Shown: positions 35,035 to 43,646 of the stretch, one piece after another
Layout: each line of letters begins with the position of its first letter
Position numbering within the stretch: the first letter of the stretch is position 1
Origin: CANMXU01 sp052030545
GTDB taxonomy: Bacteria > Pseudomonadota > Gammaproteobacteria > Enterobacterales > Alteromonadaceae
DNA length: 64,000 nt
Reading direction: 5' to 3'
Assembly: GCF_052030545.1 (NCBI RefSeq)
Contig: NZ_JBPDIH010000003.1
Coordinates: 496,001 to 560,000 of the forward strand
The notes under the pieces: generated by a model
Databases searched by the model: none
The model's input: the letters and a program-made list of their open reading frames with translations, nothing else
Told to the model about the DNA's origin: nothing
Made by a program: the position numbers and the translations under genes

Positions 35035-35056
35035 TAACTTACCTATTAGTAAGTTA
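35035..35056. promoter_or_regulatory. TetR operator 2
   Basis: TAACTTAC, a CTATTA spacer and GTAAGTTA repeat the arms of operator 1 exactly, 38 bases before the oxidoreductase start. The TetR protein probably represses this gene separately from its own. Confidence 0.85.
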
Positions 35057-35093
35057 GTAAAACAAAAAAATTATTAACAACTAGGTGAGCAAG

Positions 35094-36203
35094 ATGGCAA
35101 CAACAGACAACCTTTTTACGCCGATTTCATTAGGTAAACTTTCCTTAAATAATCGCATTGCGATGGCACCAATGACCCGAACATTTTCACCGGGCAATGT
35201 GCCTAACGATCTTGTCGTTCAATACTATCAGCGTCGCGCTGAAGGTGGTGTTGGTTTAATTATCACCGAAGGCACTTGTGTTGGTCATAAAGCTGCCTCA
35301 GGATACGAAAATGTACCTTTTATTGCCGGAGAAAAACCCTTAGCCGGTTGGAAAAAAGTGGTTGATGCCGTACATGCAGCTGGTGGAAAAATTGCACCAC
35401 AATTATGGCATGTTGGCGCGATCCGTAAACCTGGAGTTGAACCCGGTGGCGACACGCCAGGTTACGGCCCATCAGGCATGGCAATGCCAGGACATGTCAC
35501 CGGTCACACCATGAGCAAAGCCGATATTGATGACGTTATTCAAGCCTTTGTACAAGCCGCCATTGATGCGAAAAACATAGGTTTTGACGCGATTGAAATT
35601 CATGGCGCTCATGGTTATTTAATTGATCAGTTTTTCTGGCAAGGCACCAACGAACGTACCGATGAATATGGCGGCAGTATTGAAAACCGTTCACTTTTTG
35701 CCATCGAATTAATTGGCGCGGTACGTGCGGCCGTTGGCGAAGAATTTCCGATTATTTTCCGTTGGTCACAGTGGAAACAACAAGACTACAGCGCACGATT
35801 AGTTGAAACCCCAGAGCAATTAGCCGCCTTTTTACAGCCACTGGTTAACGCCGGCGTTGATATTTTCCATTGTTCACAACGACGTTATTGGGAGCCTGAA
35901 TTTGAAGGTAGCGATTTAAACTTAGCAGGCTGGGTGAAAAAACTGACTGGCAAGCCAACCATTACCGTGGGAAGTGTAGGTTTAAACCAAGACTTTTTAC
36001 CTGAAGACGGCACTACTAACTTTAAAGATGCCGAAACGGTGAATTTAGATAACTTAGTTGCCCGAATCGACCAGCAAGAATTTGACCTAGTCGCCGTTGG
36101 TAGAGCACTTATTTCCAACCCTGATTGGGTCAAAAAAGTGCAAGCTGGGCAGTTTGAACAACTTAATGCTTTCGACAAAGCACAGCTAGGTGAATTAATT
36201 TAG
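35094..36203 (+). CDS. Old Yellow Enzyme-family alkene reductase
   Basis: A 369-residue FMN-dependent NADH:flavin oxidoreductase TIM barrel. Landmarks: the APMTRTFSP start of the barrel, QLWHVGA, the substrate-binding HGAHGYLIDQFF pair of His, and TDEYGGSIENR. These enzymes reduce activated alkenes, quinones or nitro compounds. The ATG at 35094 follows AGGTGA by six bases; an in-frame GTG three codons earlier is less likely. It is controlled by operator 2 and the adjacent TetR. Confidence 0.93.
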   Translation: MATTDNLFTPISLGKLSLNNRIAMAPMTRTFSPGNVPNDLVVQYYQRRAEGGVGLIITEGTCVGHKAASGYENVPFIAGEKPLAGWKKVVDAVHAAGGKIAPQLWHVGAIRKPGVEPGGDTPGYGPSGMAMPGHVTGHTMSKADIDDVIQAFVQAAIDAKNIGFDAIEIHGAHGYLIDQFFWQGTNERTDEYGGSIENRSLFAIELIGAVRAAVGEEFPIIFRWSQWKQQDYSARLVETPEQLAAFLQPLVNAGVDIFHCSQRRYWEPEFEGSDLNLAGWVKKLTGKPTITVGSVGLNQDFLPEDGTTNFKDAETVNLDNLVARIDQQEFDLVAVGRALISNPDWVKKVQAGQFEQLNAFDKAQLGELI

Positions 36204-36211
36204 CTATAAAA

Positions 36212-36351
36212 TTTGCATCGTAACTTTCATTTTTTAATCGTAAGCGCTTATCTTAAAACTTATCTTAAGTATTTATCCTAAGCGCTTGCCATGAGTCGCT
36301 ATCATATGGCGTGCTCATGACAAGTGGCTCCCAAAAAAGTTGCGATGCAAA
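36212..36351. repeat. 140-bp element with terminal inverted repeats
   Basis: TTTGCATCGTAACTTT at the left end and AAAGTTGCGATGCAAA at the right end are inverted copies matching at 15 of 16 positions. Inside are TAAGCGCTTA, a second TAAGCGCTTG, and an inner stem CTTGCCATGAG / CTCATGACAAG. It fills the gap between convergent genes. It could be a MITE-like insertion or a large structured 3' end. No target duplication is clear. Confidence 0.6.
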
Positions 36352-36357
36352 CGTTTG

Positions 36358-37293
36358 TTATTTCAAAACATCCTCTGTTAATAGACCAGCATCGACTAAT
36401 TTCCTTAATCGCTGATTACACTTTGCTTGTAGGCTATCTCGCAACAAACGCACAGCTGGCGTAATTAACTGCCTGCTTGGGCAAATTAACCAAAGTTCGG
36501 TCGCAGTAGGTGTAAACTCAGGCATTAGCGATAACAAACGACCTGACAATAAGTCATCACAAACATCTAAGCTCGACTTGGTTGCCACGCCATGGCCAGC
36601 AACACACCAACGCCGCACTAACTCACCATCATTTGATACGCGGTCACCCGTCATTTTTATTTTAACGTTATGTTCACCAGCACTAAATTGCCAGACATCG
36701 TGCACTAAATCATGTAATTGATAAAATAAGCCATTATGGGTGGCAAGTTCTTGCGGATGCTCAGGTTTACCGACTCGGTCAATATACTCAGGTGATGCGC
36801 ATAATATTCTTGGCACGTTACAGATTTTAAAGCCATAAAAGTTGCTGTCTGCCGGCGAACCATAACGAAGAGCTATATCAACAGGGTCTCGATAAAAATC
36901 AATATTACTGTCAGTTAAATGCACTTTTAGCGTTAATTTTTGGTGAGCTGCCATTAACTCATCTAACCAAGGAATAACAACATTTCGCCCTAAATCAGAC
37001 GAAATGCCCAAACGCATTTCACCGTCAACCACATCTAAATCGTCTTTAACATTTTGCTTTGCTAATTCAAGCATCAATAACGCTTTTTCTAAATTAGGGA
37101 TATAACGTTCGCCTTCGCTCGACAGTCTAAGTTGGCGTGTAGTGCGAATAAACAGTGGCATACCTAAAGCGGCTTCGACGCGTTTAATCGCTGCGCTAGC
37201 GGTTGCTGTGCGCATATCTAAGCTTGCCGCCGCGGCAGTAATACTGCGAAATTCGGCAACTTTTACAATAATATTTAAATCTTCAATCAGCAT
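36358..37293 (-). CDS. LysR-family regulator of the divergent oxidoreductase locus
   Basis: A 311-residue LysR protein: N-terminal helix-turn-helix (about residues 5-62, FRSITAAAASLDMRTATASAAIKR segment) and a PBP2-type effector domain with the CrgA/DhcR-like pattern (DIALRYGSP). It is divergent from a quinone-reductase-like gene across 128 bp that hold an inverted repeat, a usual LysR layout. The effector is not known. Confidence 0.9.
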   Translation of the reverse strand: MLIEDLNIIVKVAEFRSITAAAASLDMRTATASAAIKRVEAALGMPLFIRTTRQLRLSSEGERYIPNLEKALLMLELAKQNVKDDLDVVDGEMRLGISSDLGRNVVIPWLDELMAAHQKLTLKVHLTDSNIDFYRDPVDIALRYGSPADSNFYGFKICNVPRILCASPEYIDRVGKPEHPQELATHNGLFYQLHDLVHDVWQFSAGEHNVKIKMTGDRVSNDGELVRRWCVAGHGVATKSSLDVCDDLLSGRLLSLMPEFTPTATELWLICPSRQLITPAVRLLRDSLQAKCNQRLRKLVDAGLLTEDVLK

Positions 37294-37312
37294 ATTTTCA
37301 ATTTATTTTTGA

Positions 37313-37329
37313 TAATGATTCAAACATTA
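37313..37329. promoter_or_regulatory. Candidate LysR binding site
   Basis: TAATG-ATTCAAA-CATTA is an inverted repeat with a seven-base centre in the divergent region. The T and A ends fit loosely with LysR-type sites. The call is by position and symmetry only. Confidence 0.4.
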
Positions 37330-37421
37330 CCCTGTTTATCACAACCAAAGCAAGGGCTATTATTTACACCACGAAACAAGATAACGCCATATTCAAACCA
37401 GTAATAACAAGGGAAAATAAA

Positions 37422-38447
37422 ATGAAAGCTATCGGTTATTTAAAAAGTTTACCTATCGAAAATGAACATTCATTAGTTGATATTGAAATTAACCAACCTA
37501 TTGCCAGCGGCCATGATTTATTAGTAAAAGTAGCCGCTATCGCCGTAAACCCAGTTGACTATAAAGTGCGATTAAACGCCGCGCCAACCGACGGTGAATA
37601 TAAAGTTATTGGCTATGATGCGGTTGGCGAAGTAGTTGCCTGTGGCGACAAAACCAGTCAATTTAAACCTGGCGATAAAGTCTTTTATGCCGGTGATATC
37701 ACCCGCAGTGGTAGCAATGCCCAGTTTCAATTAGTCGACGAGCGCATTGTAGGCGCAAAACCCACAAGCTTATCGAATGCTGAAGCAGCAGCTTTACCTT
37801 TAACGGCGATCACCGCGTGGGAATTACTTTTTGAGCACCTTGCCATAAAGCAGCAAGCGCCTGAATCACCCGCTAAGTCAAACGAGATTATTTTAGTCAC
37901 CGGCGCGGCTGGTGGCGTTGGTTCAATTTTGATCCAATTAGTTAAAGCCATTACCGGCGCAACAGTGATTGCCACAGCCTCACGTGAAAGCTCAAAAGCT
38001 TGGGTAAAACAATTAGGCGCTGATTATGTTGTTGATCACAGCAAGCCACTTAAAGCGCAAATTGACGCGCTTAATATTGGTCAAATAAGCCATGTTGCCA
38101 GTTTAAATAGTAGTTCTTCATATCTAGACAGCTATGTCGATTTATTACGCCCATTTGGCAAAATCGCAGTGATCGATGAGTTAGATAATTTTGACATGAA
38201 CAAGATTAAGCCGAAAAGCTTGTCGGTACATTGGGAGTTTATGTTTGCCCGTGCAATGCATCAAGCTGACGACATGGATGAGCAAGGCAAATTACTTAAT
38301 CAAGTCGCTAAGCTTATTGACCAAGGCTATATCAAAACAACGGTGGGTCAACACTTAGGTACTATCAATGCCAGTAACTTAAAAGCTGCACATCAAGCGC
38401 TCGAGTCTGGAAGTTCAATCGGCAAAATCGTGTTAGAAGGGTTTTAA
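37422..38447 (+). CDS. Zinc-binding dehydrogenase family (MDR) quinone-oxidoreductase-like enzyme
   Basis: A 341-residue medium-chain dehydrogenase/reductase. The N-terminal GroES-like domain (VNPVDYKVR, GYDAVGEV) lacks the structural-zinc Cys cluster, typical of quinone reductases. The NAD(P)H-binding fold follows with VTGAAGGVGSILIQL (about residues 165-179). It probably reduces quinones or enones. It lies divergent to the LysR gene and 83 bp before an ABM-type monooxygenase, suggesting one small detoxification operon. Confidence 0.92.
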   Translation: MKAIGYLKSLPIENEHSLVDIEINQPIASGHDLLVKVAAIAVNPVDYKVRLNAAPTDGEYKVIGYDAVGEVVACGDKTSQFKPGDKVFYAGDITRSGSNAQFQLVDERIVGAKPTSLSNAEAAALPLTAITAWELLFEHLAIKQQAPESPAKSNEIILVTGAAGGVGSILIQLVKAITGATVIATASRESSKAWVKQLGADYVVDHSKPLKAQIDALNIGQISHVASLNSSSSYLDSYVDLLRPFGKIAVIDELDNFDMNKIKPKSLSVHWEFMFARAMHQADDMDEQGKLLNQVAKLIDQGYIKTTVGQHLGTINASNLKAAHQALESGSSIGKIVLEGF

Positions 38448-38530
38448 GCGCACATTTTGTCACCTATGCTAGCCACCTTACGGCTAAGCAAGAAACCATG
38501 AAAATTTAATCAACATAAGAGAGAATGAAT

Positions 38531-38821
38531 ATGACTACCTTAACGATTGTTGCCAATATTATCGCTGAAAGCGATAAAGTTGACTTAGTAAAAAGTGAAT
38601 TATTAAAGCTTATTGATATCACGCGCTCAGAAGCGGGTTGTATTAACTATGACTTACACCAAGATAACGAGAATCCTGCTCATTTTGTTTTTTATGAAAA
38701 CTGGCAATCCCGTGAGTTATGGCAAACCCATATGAACAACCAACATTTAAAAGATTATATGCAGGCAACCGAAGGAGCCGTGGCATCATTTGTATTAAAT
38801 GAAATGACTCAAATTGCTTAA
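38531..38821 (+). CDS. Antibiotic biosynthesis monooxygenase (ABM, YgiN-like) protein
   Basis: A 96-residue ABM-fold protein with the typical strand TTLTIVANI, then the conserved GCINYDLHQDNENP and FVFYENWQS blocks. The YgiN subgroup acts on quinols. AGAGAG stands seven bases before this ATG; an ATG two codons upstream is too close. It is placed after the quinone-reductase-like gene, which fits a quinone redox cycle. A terminator follows. Confidence 0.9.
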   Translation: MTTLTIVANIIAESDKVDLVKSELLKLIDITRSEAGCINYDLHQDNENPAHFVFYENWQSRELWQTHMNNQHLKDYMQATEGAVASFVLNEMTQIA

Positions 38822-38844
38822 AGCAACTATTTGGTTAATGAGAT

Positions 38845-38880
38845 ACACGCCATCGTTAGTCTAACGTTGGCGTGTTTTCT
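38845..38880 (+). terminator. Terminator after the ABM gene
   Basis: ACACGCCA pairs with TGGCGTGT, and inside it CGTTAG pairs with TAACG; TTTTCT follows. The compound stem is strong. Confidence 0.9.
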
Positions 38881-38912
38881 CTGTTTAACTTTTATTTTTT
38901 TCACCATAAATA

Positions 38913-39404
38913 TTAGTCCGCCAACATAGCTATTGTTTCCTGCTGCTCAGCTTCACGATTAGCCAACGAATAAAAGTACGCTCTGTTGTGACGAATCACG
39001 CTATTATTTTTTAAACGCTTGGCTTTGGTAAAGTCAGCTTGAGCTAACGTCATTTCATTCATAAAGTAGTTAACAATGGCGCGATTACTATAAGCGAGCG
39101 CTTTTAAATACTTATAATGCTGATCATGTAGCGGCATACTTTCAATGTTTTTGATTGCTAAGTTACAGTCAGGCTTAGCTAAAGCAAACTCTCCATTGAC
39201 TAAATTTTCAATGCATAAATTATTATGCTGCTCAAACGAGACAATTAAGCTTTTTAAGCGATCGTTTTCTAACATACTCGCTAATTGATAATTATCAATT
39301 TTAGCTATTTTGAATTTTTTCTCTGTTGTTTCAGCATGCGCTGCATGGCTACAAAAAAGAGTAAAGATAGCAACTTTTGCTAAGGTATTAATGATGCGTT
39401 TCAT
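38913..39404 (-). CDS. Exported TPR-like hypothetical protein
   Basis: A 163-residue protein with a signal peptide (residues 1-24, ending in AHA). Residues about 60-155 are helical with a tetratricopeptide-like rhythm (ANC..., YSNRAIVNYF, AQADFTKAKRLK, RHNRAYFYSLANR). It may be a periplasmic scaffold. No family is recognised with certainty. GGAG precedes the ATG by about six bases. It is alone on its strand. Confidence 0.72.
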   Translation of the reverse strand: MKRIINTLAKVAIFTLFCSHAAHAETTEKKFKIAKIDNYQLASMLENDRLKSLIVSFEQHNNLCIENLVNGEFALAKPDCNLAIKNIESMPLHDQHYKYLKALAYSNRAIVNYFMNEMTLAQADFTKAKRLKNNSVIRHNRAYFYSLANREAEQQETIAMLAD

Positions 39405-39722
39405 GATGTGCTCCTATGGTTTTTCAACAAATTCGGAGCTAATTTAAATAGTTTAATCGCGGCCAGCAAACGATATAAAATCAGTCGATAGGTTAATTTT
39501 TTTCAGTTGCACAATTGAGAGTAAAACAGTTAAGGTCAGTAAAACTTACTGAGTAAAGCGTACTTACCAAAGAGAATACTAAAGAAAATAAAGGCGGTTT
39601 AACTTTTTAGAAAATAGCGCGACACATTGCTCTGCGACATTGCGCTAATATAAGTTTAGACTAGCGTACAACTCTTTATAGACAATACAGATTTAAATGA
39701 TAAAACGATAAATAAACCAAGC
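39405..39722. other. Intergenic gap with one small palindrome
   Basis: I see no gene. TCAGTAA-AAC-TTACTGA at 39536-39552 is a perfect 7-bp inverted repeat that could be an operator for the exported TPR-like gene. Otherwise the stretch is plain A+T-rich DNA. Confidence 0.5.
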
Positions 39723-40379
39723 TTATTCCTGTAGATCAGGCTCTGAAACATCAAGTTGTGAAATAGCGATCACCGCTTGGGTACGATTGCGAACATTAAG
39801 TTTGCGAAAAATTGCCGTTGCATGCGCTTTAATGGTTGCTTCTGATACATGCAAATCATAGGCAATTTGTTTGTTCAACATGCCTTGGGCAAACATCATC
39901 AAAATTTTGTATTGTTGCTGCGTTAAACTGGCAACACGCTCGGCAATATCAGAATTATCATTATCTGCTTCAAATGCTTGAAAAGACGCAGGCACCCAAA
40001 CATTGCCCATTAATACTTGGCCAATGCCTTCAACAATCAGGTCAACTGGGGTTGATTTAGGAATAAATCCGGCAGCGCCATATTCCATCGCTTTAGCAAT
40101 GGTATCGGTATCTTCATGAGCAGAAACAATCACTACGGGTATTTGTGGGTAATGATTACGAATATGAATGAGGGTATTAAAACCATGAGCACCTGGAATA
40201 TTAAGATCAAGCAAGACTAAATCACTGTCGCTATGCCCGCTTAATTGCGTTTCTAGCTCGGCGATAGTTTGTGCTTCTAACCAAGTAGTTTCGGTAAATT
40301 TAGACGTTAATGTGCCCAATAAGGCTTGTCTAAATAAAGGATGGTCATCAGCTATTATTATTTTGTCTGGCTGAATCAT
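39723..40379 (-). CDS. NarL/LuxR-type response regulator, orphan
   Basis: A 218-residue two-domain regulator: receiver (about residues 6-120; ADDHPL acidic pocket, phospho-Asp in VLLDLNIPG, Lys in FIPKSTP) and a LuxR/GerE helix-turn-helix (about 150-210; LTQQQYKILMMFAQGMLNKQIA, then HVSEATIKAHATAIFRKL). No sensor kinase is nearby, so its signal and targets are unknown. Confidence 0.9.
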   Translation of the reverse strand: MIQPDKIIIADDHPLFRQALLGTLTSKFTETTWLEAQTIAELETQLSGHSDSDLVLLDLNIPGAHGFNTLIHIRNHYPQIPVVIVSAHEDTDTIAKAMEYGAAGFIPKSTPVDLIVEGIGQVLMGNVWVPASFQAFEADNDNSDIAERVASLTQQQYKILMMFAQGMLNKQIAYDLHVSEATIKAHATAIFRKLNVRNRTQAVIAISQLDVSEPDLQE

Positions 40380-40579
40380 AATGTAACCCTTAACGTATCA
40401 CGGTATTAAATAAGTTTAAAACGCAGAAAAGTTAGCTTAAATTAATCATTTAACGGTAACTTTTCTGTAACAGTTTAACCTATGTAATATTACATAGCTG
40501 TTACGGTTGAGCAAGTATTAGTCACTGCCTTGCGCAACCTCACAGCTAGTTTATCGTGATAAATCAAAGGTATCGGTAA

Positions 40580-42040
40580 TTAAATGTTTTTCAGTACCGC
40601 CACTAACAACTGCCAATATTGCTCAACAGTGGCGATATTGACCTTTTCATCCGGCGAATGCGGGAACTTAATTGTTGGTCCAAACGAGACCATATCCCAG
40701 TGCGGATAGGCTGTTTTAAACAAGCCGCACTCAAGACCTGCATGAATTACCATGATTTCTGGCGTTTTATCAAACAACTGATGATAGGTGTCGCGCACGG
40801 TTTTCATTACCGCTGAACTGGTGTCAGGTTTCCAACCAGGGTAGGCACCCGAGAATTCAATATTGGCACCTGCTAGTTCAAAAACTGACTGCACCGTAGT
40901 TTGCGTTTCTAAGCGACCATCGTCATGTAAGCTACGAATTAACGTCATAGCGACAAACTTGTTCCCTTTAGTGCGCATTACGCCTAAATTAAGCGAGCTT
41001 TCGACGATGCCTTCAATATCATCGCTCATACGCATTACCCCGTTAGGGCAAGCATTTAGTGCTTTTAAAATGCTATTTTGGCTTTGCTCAGTCCATTGCT
41101 GGTCAAAGGTTTCTGGTGAAATCAACAACATATCGATGTCGGTTTCAATGCTACCAAGGTTAGTTTGAATCGTTTTTAAGTACGTCGCTAATGCTGCTTT
41201 AAAGTCGTCGACTTGCTCAGCAGCAATCACAAAGCTGGCATCCGCTTCACGTGGAATGGCATTACGTAAACTGCCACCATTTAATTCAGTTAAACGAATA
41301 CCAAATTGCTCGCTAGCCATTAATAAAAAGCGCACTAATAATTTATTGGCATTAGCACGACCAGTGTGAATATCAACGCCTGAGTGACCACCTTTTAAGC
41401 CAGAAATTGATAAATTAAATGATTGTGCACCGCTAGCGACGTCTTCAAACGCTAACGCAAAAGTTGCTTGACCATCAATACCGCCGGCACAACCCATGTA
41501 CACTTCGCCTTCTTGCTCAGAGTCGGTATTAATTAAAATATCACCATCTAACCAACCGGCTTCTAAGCCAAATGCGCCTGTCATGCCCGCTTCTTCATCT
41601 ATCGTCACTAAAACTTCAAGTGGACCATGAGCTATGTCATCGCTAGCTAAAACCGCTAATGCTGAACATAAACCAATGCCATTATCAGCGCCTAGCGTAG
41701 TATCTTTGGCGGTAACCCAGTCACCATCAGCTTCAGTCACAATGTAAGGCTGAATTGGGTCAGTTAAAAAGTCATGCTGGGTTTCGGCATTTTTTTGCGG
41801 CACCATGTCCATATGCGCTTGCAAGATAACACCAGGGCGATTTTCCATGCCCGCAGTTGCTGGCTTTTTAATAAATAAATTGCCGACCTTGTCTTCTTTC
41901 ACCGACAAGCCTTGCTCTGTTGCCCACGATTGGATCCAAGCAGATATTTTCTGCTCGTGTTTTGAAGGGTGTGGAATACTGCAAATCTTTTCGAATAACT
42001 GCCACAAAAGATTAGGTTGAAGTTGTGATAATTGGCTCAT
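40580..42040 (-). CDS. pepD: Aminoacyl-histidine dipeptidase PepD
   Basis: A 486-residue M20-family zinc peptidase that cuts Xaa-His dipeptides such as carnosine. Visible are the metal ligands in LQAHMDMVPQ (His), LGADNGIGL (bridging Asp) and the ITDEEAG-like TIDEEAGMTG segment, plus the lid domain with HSGVDIHTGRANA and the late HAGLECG. Full length compared with E. coli PepD (485). GAGGAA sits before the ATG. It is a housekeeping gene that marks the left border of the flagellar cluster. Confidence 0.96.
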   Translation of the reverse strand: MSQLSQLQPNLLWQLFEKICSIPHPSKHEQKISAWIQSWATEQGLSVKEDKVGNLFIKKPATAGMENRPGVILQAHMDMVPQKNAETQHDFLTDPIQPYIVTEADGDWVTAKDTTLGADNGIGLCSALAVLASDDIAHGPLEVLVTIDEEAGMTGAFGLEAGWLDGDILINTDSEQEGEVYMGCAGGIDGQATFALAFEDVASGAQSFNLSISGLKGGHSGVDIHTGRANANKLLVRFLLMASEQFGIRLTELNGGSLRNAIPREADASFVIAAEQVDDFKAALATYLKTIQTNLGSIETDIDMLLISPETFDQQWTEQSQNSILKALNACPNGVMRMSDDIEGIVESSLNLGVMRTKGNKFVAMTLIRSLHDDGRLETQTTVQSVFELAGANIEFSGAYPGWKPDTSSAVMKTVRDTYHQLFDKTPEIMVIHAGLECGLFKTAYPHWDMVSFGPTIKFPHSPDEKVNIATVEQYWQLLVAVLKNI

Positions 42041-42229
42041 AATTTTTCCTCAAACGAACAAACAGCGAACGTGGTGTTGCATTAATGAGGGTATTAGAAG
42101 GGGTTATGCGCTTTATTGCTATAACCCTAGCGCTTTTTTACGACAGATGTATGTAAATTTAGGTTTACTGGCAAGCGGACTTTTTGAAATTATAAGCACG
42201 AACCATATATGCTGATATTTTATTTAACA

Positions 42230-42643
42230 CTATTTGCCAATTTTTTTCTCACGCCCGCGATAGGCTTTTCGGCTGTAGCTTTTTAAGTAAGGCAAAACTT
42301 GCTGATACACTTCTTCTCCCCAACTTACACCATAAAAAATCAGCTGCTCATTAACGGCAAAATGGTGTTGCTTTGTGCATTTAATGCGCTTGCCATTGGG
42401 TAGTTCAATCACCAGTTTATCTGGTAATCGTCGGCTGCTTAAAAAGCCCGCGCCGGCAAGGCTAATATCTTTGATCACGCCATTGCCTAAGCCGTGATGA
42501 TAAAACAGCCACGAGCGATAAATTTTTATCGGCACACCGCGGCTTTGCAAAAACAACGGAATGTCATTTGACTGAAATTGCCAGCGATGAAACTTACGCT
42601 CCATGCCTTTGTCTTGATCAGGTGTTGGTTTTTTCTCTAACAT
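42230..42643 (-). CDS. PilZ-domain protein, last gene of the lateral flagellar operon
   Basis: A 137-residue protein with one PilZ domain: a basic RKFHRW (RxxxR type) motif near residues 16-21 and DISLAGAG, the DxSxxG motif, near 59-66; these bind cyclic di-GMP. It begins one base after the motB stop codon, so translation is surely coupled with the stator genes. A YcgR-like brake on the lateral motor is the obvious inference. It lacks the YcgR N-terminal domain. A basic tail (SRKAYRGREKK) ends the chain. Confidence 0.85.
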   Translation of the reverse strand: MLEKKPTPDQDKGMERKFHRWQFQSNDIPLFLQSRGVPIKIYRSWLFYHHGLGNGVIKDISLAGAGFLSSRRLPDKLVIELPNGKRIKCTKQHHFAVNEQLIFYGVSWGEEVYQQVLPYLKSYSRKAYRGREKKIGK

Positions 42644-42644
42644 C

Positions 42645-43646
42645 TTAATCTGTCATTTGCTCTAACATCACTGCAGAGCGCATCATCGGATTATTAGCTT
42701 TTGCTTTCGTCACCGCTTTTTCCATTTCATTATTAGGCTGTTGGCCAAATAACTCGGTTAACTCAGCTTCTGCTTTTTCGGTTAATAGCAACAATTCAAT
42801 GCGTCGATTACTGCTCGATTTAGGTTTAAGCGGATCAAGTAATGCCGTATCAGACATAGCAACCACTTGGGCAACACGATTCTTAGGCATGCCACCAATT
42901 TCTAACATTTGCCTTGCTTGCAACGCACGTTGGCTAGAAAGCTCCCAATTGGTAAATGCGGCATTGTGAAATTGCGCAGCATCAGTATGACCTGAAATCA
43001 TTAAGCGATTATCAATGCGCGTAAATACCGGCGCAAGCGAGCGTAAAACGTCTTGAAAAAAGTACGTCATTTGTGGGCTACCTCGTTTGAACATACTGGT
43101 ATTGTCGTTATCTTTAATGATAATGCGCAAACCCTGCGGCACAATTTCGACGGCAATATTTTTGTCTGCGCCAACGGCATCAGCAACTGCCTCCATTTCA
43201 GCAGCTAATAAAGCAAGCTCTTCAACGGTATTTAAGCGCCCTTTCAAACGCGAGGTTAATTGCGGCTTATCACTATAACCATTCTCACCTTCTTCATCGG
43301 CAGTACGTTGATTTAACGAACGCGCGGTTTTATGAGATTTTCTAATCGCTTCTGGGTCTAATCGGTTTTTACTGTCGAGCACCGAAAAGTCTTGGCCAAA
43401 ATCAACGGGGTGCGGACTATTACTTAAATCAAAGGGATTATTTTCACCGTCGAATACTGAATAAGTGCGCAAGTTTTCAGAAAATTGTTTACGCTCTTCA
43501 ACGTTCGAAACGGCTAATATCCATAACACCATGAAAAACGCCATCATGGCTAAGGTAAAGTCGGCAAACGCCACTTTCCAAGCACCACTAGACTTTGGAC
43601 GACTGCGTCGCTGTTTATGGCGCTTTACAATAATATTTCCGCTCAT
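42645..43646 (-). CDS. motB: Lateral flagellar stator protein MotB (LafU)
   Basis: A 333-residue stator subunit: basic N-terminus, one membrane helix (about residues 27-50) holding the proton-carrying Asp in FADFTLAMMAFFMV, and a C-terminal OmpA-like peptidoglycan-binding domain (about 180-310, SGHTDAAQF and SNRRIELLLL). The helix resembles proton-type MotB. It overlaps the motA stop by one base. A longer linker than in E. coli separates helix and OmpA domain. Confidence 0.94.
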   Translation of the reverse strand: MSGNIIVKRHKQRRSRPKSSGAWKVAFADFTLAMMAFFMVLWILAVSNVEERKQFSENLRTYSVFDGENNPFDLSNSPHPVDFGQDFSVLDSKNRLDPEAIRKSHKTARSLNQRTADEEGENGYSDKPQLTSRLKGRLNTVEELALLAAEMEAVADAVGADKNIAVEIVPQGLRIIIKDNDNTSMFKRGSPQMTYFFQDVLRSLAPVFTRIDNRLMISGHTDAAQFHNAAFTNWELSSQRALQARQMLEIGGMPKNRVAQVVAMSDTALLDPLKPKSSSNRRIELLLLTEKAEAELTELFGQQPNNEMEKAVTKAKANNPMMRSAVMLEQMTD

